Origin: Sphingopyxis sp. JAI128
GTDB taxonomy: Bacteria > Pseudomonadota > Alphaproteobacteria > Sphingomonadales > Sphingomonadaceae
Direction: 5' to 3'
Assembly: GCF_014207235.1 (NCBI RefSeq)
Contig: NZ_JACHDA010000001.1
Coordinates: 186,001 to 250,000 of the forward strand
DNA: 64,000 nt
Shown: one piece after another, positions 59,954 to 64,000 of the stretch
Layout of the letters: each line of letters starts with the position of its first letter
Numbering within the stretch: position 1 is the stretch's first letter
Position numbers and translations under genes: made by a program
Notes under the pieces: generated by a model
Databases searched by the model: none
What the model saw: only the letters and a program-made list of their open reading frames with translations
What the model was told of the DNA's origin: nothing

Positions 59954-59969
59954 CATGGCTATAGCCATG
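59954..59969. promoter_or_regulatory. Perfect 16-bp palindrome between divergent LuxR and TonB-receptor genes
   Basis: CATGGCTATAGCCATG is an exact palindrome in the 170-bp divergent space, 24 bp upstream of the LuxR start codon. Its size and place suit a dimeric regulator's operator. Related half sites (CATGG) recur toward the TonB receptor gene at about 60025 and 60087. The role is inferred from position and symmetry. Confidence 0.5.
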
Positions 59970-60100
59970 CGAGCCCCGCGGCAAGCGTCCCCCCCATCGG
60001 TCCCCCCGCCGCGCGGCCTGTGCATGGCAGGATCGGCGCCATAGCCTCGCCAACTATCGAAGGGCCCACACAGAATGGTCCGAACCATGGGAGAAGAGGC

Positions 60101-62689
<2,589 letters not shown>

Positions 62690-62760
62690 ACCTCCCGAGC
62701 AGGGAACGGCGGCTCCCCCGCCCGTCCCTCGTTTCCCGAAATTAGACAGAGGAGCGTCGT

Positions 62761-63531
62761 ATGATGCGATTTAAGGGCAAGAGCGTATTGATCACGGGGG
62801 CGGCGAGAGGCATCGGGCTCGCCGCCGCACGGGAATTTGCGCGCGAAGGCGCTTCGGTGACGATCACCGATATCGACGGTGACGAAGCCGAAGTTGCCGC
62901 CGCAGCAATCCGAGCGGACGGACTGAAAGCCGCAGCGCGGCGGCAGGACGTCGCCGACGAAGCGGGATGGACGGGGCTGATCGCCGACGTCGTGGCGCGC
63001 GAGGGCAAGCTCGACATCCTCGTCAACAATGCCGGCATGGGTTTCCTGAAATCGGTCGTCGATACCAACCTTGCCGAATGGCAACGGCTGATGGCGGTCA
63101 ATCTGGAGAGCGTCTTCCTCGGCGTGCGCGCCGGCATCGGGGCGATGAAGGAGAGGGGCGGGGTGATCGTCAACGTCGCCTCGATCGCCGCGAACGTCGC
63201 CGAGCCGCTCTTCCCCGCATATAATGCCAGCAAGGCGGGGGTTGCGATGCTGACCAAGGCGGTCGCGGTCGATTGCGCGCGCAAGGGCTGGCCGGTGCGG
63301 ATCAATTCGCTGCATCCCGGCTATTGCGAGACCAAACTGGTCGCCGATGCAGTCGGCGCGCTGGGCGACGAAGCGGCGGGTTTTGCCGCCGCGACCGCCG
63401 CCGCCATTCCATTGGGCCGGATGGCGACGACGCGCGAGATCGCGCGTCCGCTGCTGTTCCTCGCCAGCGACGACGCCGCCTACATGTGCGGCAGCGAGTT
63501 GATCGTCGACGGCGGCTACACCGCGGTCTGA
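62761..63531 (+). CDS. Short-chain dehydrogenase/reductase
   Basis: A 256-residue classical SDR. Cofactor motif TGAARGIG at 12-19, with TDIDGDE after strand 2 (the aspartate favours NAD over NADP). ILVNNAGMGFL, VNVASIAA and the catalytic AYNASK follow. The C-terminal FLASDDAAYMCGSELIVDGGY is typical of 3-oxoacyl/hydroxysteroid-type SDRs. A GAGGAG-like site precedes the ATG. It lies 71 bp after the TonB receptor and 34 bp before the reductase, likely one transcript. Confidence 0.92.
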   Translation: MMRFKGKSVLITGAARGIGLAAAREFAREGASVTITDIDGDEAEVAAAAIRADGLKAAARRQDVADEAGWTGLIADVVAREGKLDILVNNAGMGFLKSVVDTNLAEWQRLMAVNLESVFLGVRAGIGAMKERGGVIVNVASIAANVAEPLFPAYNASKAGVAMLTKAVAVDCARKGWPVRINSLHPGYCETKLVADAVGALGDEAAGFAAATAAAIPLGRMATTREIARPLLFLASDDAAYMCGSELIVDGGYTAV

Positions 63532-63565
63532 CTGAACACATTATCCAGAGAAGGATTGGGGTATC

Positions 63566-64000
63566 ATGAGCAAGAAACCGGTTATCGTCTATGGTGCCTC
63601 CGGCTACACCGGCCGCCTCGTCTGCGAATATCTGCGCGAGCTGGGCATTCCCTTCATCGCCGCCGGACGCGACAAGAAACGCGTGCAGGAGGTAATGGAC
63701 AAGGTCCCCGGCATCGAGACCGCCGACTATGAGGTCGCCGAAGTCGAACATGGCGTCGAGGCGCTGACCAAACTGTTCAAGGGAGCGAAGGTCGTGTGCA
63801 ACATGGTCGGCCCCTTCATCAAATATGGTCCCGAAACGGTCGAGGCGTGCCTGGCCGCCGGCGTCCATTATCTCGACACGACCGGCGAGCAGGACTGGAT
63901 GCTGGCGGCTCAAGAGAAATGGAGCGAGGCCTTTGCGAAGAAGGGACTGCTGCTGTCGCCGTGCATCGCGCAAATGTATACGACAGGCGAGATCGCGGCG
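63566..64000 (+). CDS. Saccharopine-dehydrogenase-like NAD(P)-binding protein, 3' end missing
   Basis: The first 145 codons of a protein that runs off the window. The N-terminal Rossmann motif is VIVYGASGYTGRLVCEYL (residues 7-24). NMVGPFIKYGPETVEACLAAGVHYLDTTGE is the family signature of saccharopine-dehydrogenase-like and trans-acting enoyl reductase proteins. Despite the name, such proteins in catabolic contexts are rarely lysine-pathway enzymes. AAGGATTGGGG precedes the ATG. It is likely co-transcribed with the SDR and TonB receptor. Confidence 0.88.
   Translation, partial: MSKKPVIVYGASGYTGRLVCEYLRELGIPFIAAGRDKKRVQEVMDKVPGIETADYEVAEVEHGVEALTKLFKGAKVVCNMVGPFIKYGPETVEACLAAGVHYLDTTGEQDWMLAAQEKWSEAFAKKGLLLSPCIAQMYTTGEIAA

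Noticed and set aside
59225..60100. Upstream extension of the TonB receptor frame across the LuxR gene
   Set aside because: Arg/Ala-rich shadow sequence with no homology. The GTG at 60101 has a good ribosome site and starts a proper signal peptide.

Overview
The window is a gene-dense, GC-rich chromosomal segment of an alphaproteobacterium, most likely a sphingomonad (Sphingopyxis or a close relative; this placement is an inference). Supporting marks are a GcrA cell-cycle regulator, a stand-alone F0 operon with separate b' and b subunits and no F1 genes beside it, several TonB-dependent receptors, and the gene order purB-lapA-pyrF-trpF-trpB-trpA-accD-folC. I see no transposase, integrase, phage gene or CRISPR array.

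Layout. 1-7538 (minus): a biosynthetic run transcribed purB > lapA-like > pyrF > trpF > trpB > small membrane ORF > trpA > accD > folC (folC cut by the window start), with several 4-bp ATGA overlaps. 7725-8534 (plus): two exported proteins with duplicated signal peptides, one carrying EF-hands. 8601-9893 (minus): Rnk/GreA-like factor and RadC. 10061-13847 (plus): complete ydbH-ynbE-ydbL set for the cell envelope. 14045-16554 (plus): F0 operon atpI-atpB-atpE-b'-b. 16555-17187: gene-free and packed with repeats. 17188-24563: SDR (minus), then uvrC, thioesterase, recO, leuB, metZ, apaG and a LysR regulator (plus). 24564-27009 (minus): ECF sigma factor > four-helix membrane protein > class A beta-lactamase-like serine hydrolase, all overlapping. 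27065-33531: parE, an outer-membrane barrel, a thioesterase overlapping gcrA, an ABC-2 permease, hspQ, a Yip1-like protein and tRNA-Ser(CGA).

33624-45000: a large propeller-amidohydrolase, a CaiB-like CoA-transferase homologue, a YghU-like GST, an orphan TadE/TadG pair, an unusual Phd/YefM-PAS fusion protein, and two consecutive acyl-CoA dehydrogenases behind a MerR-type promoter. 45001-45509 is a second repeat-filled gap that shares three blocks, in the same order, with 16657-17127. 45510-49620: exported proteins, prfC, dinB with an upstream palindrome, and tRNA-Gly(TCC). 49667-64000: a surface and uptake cluster in which a MalT-like LuxR regulator, an autotransporter and a FecI-FecR-FecA type sigma/anti-sigma/TonB-receptor operon all run on the minus strand, divergent from a second TonB receptor followed by an SDR and a saccharopine-dehydrogenase-like reductase that runs off the window.

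Most genes are core housekeeping. The best candidates for new biology are the Phd/YefM-PAS fusion (41487-42386), the ECF/membrane/serine-hydrolase operon (24564-27009), the paired composite intergenic repeats, the small membrane ORF inside the trp run, and the regulator-rich autotransporter/TonB region with a perfect 16-bp palindrome between divergent genes.
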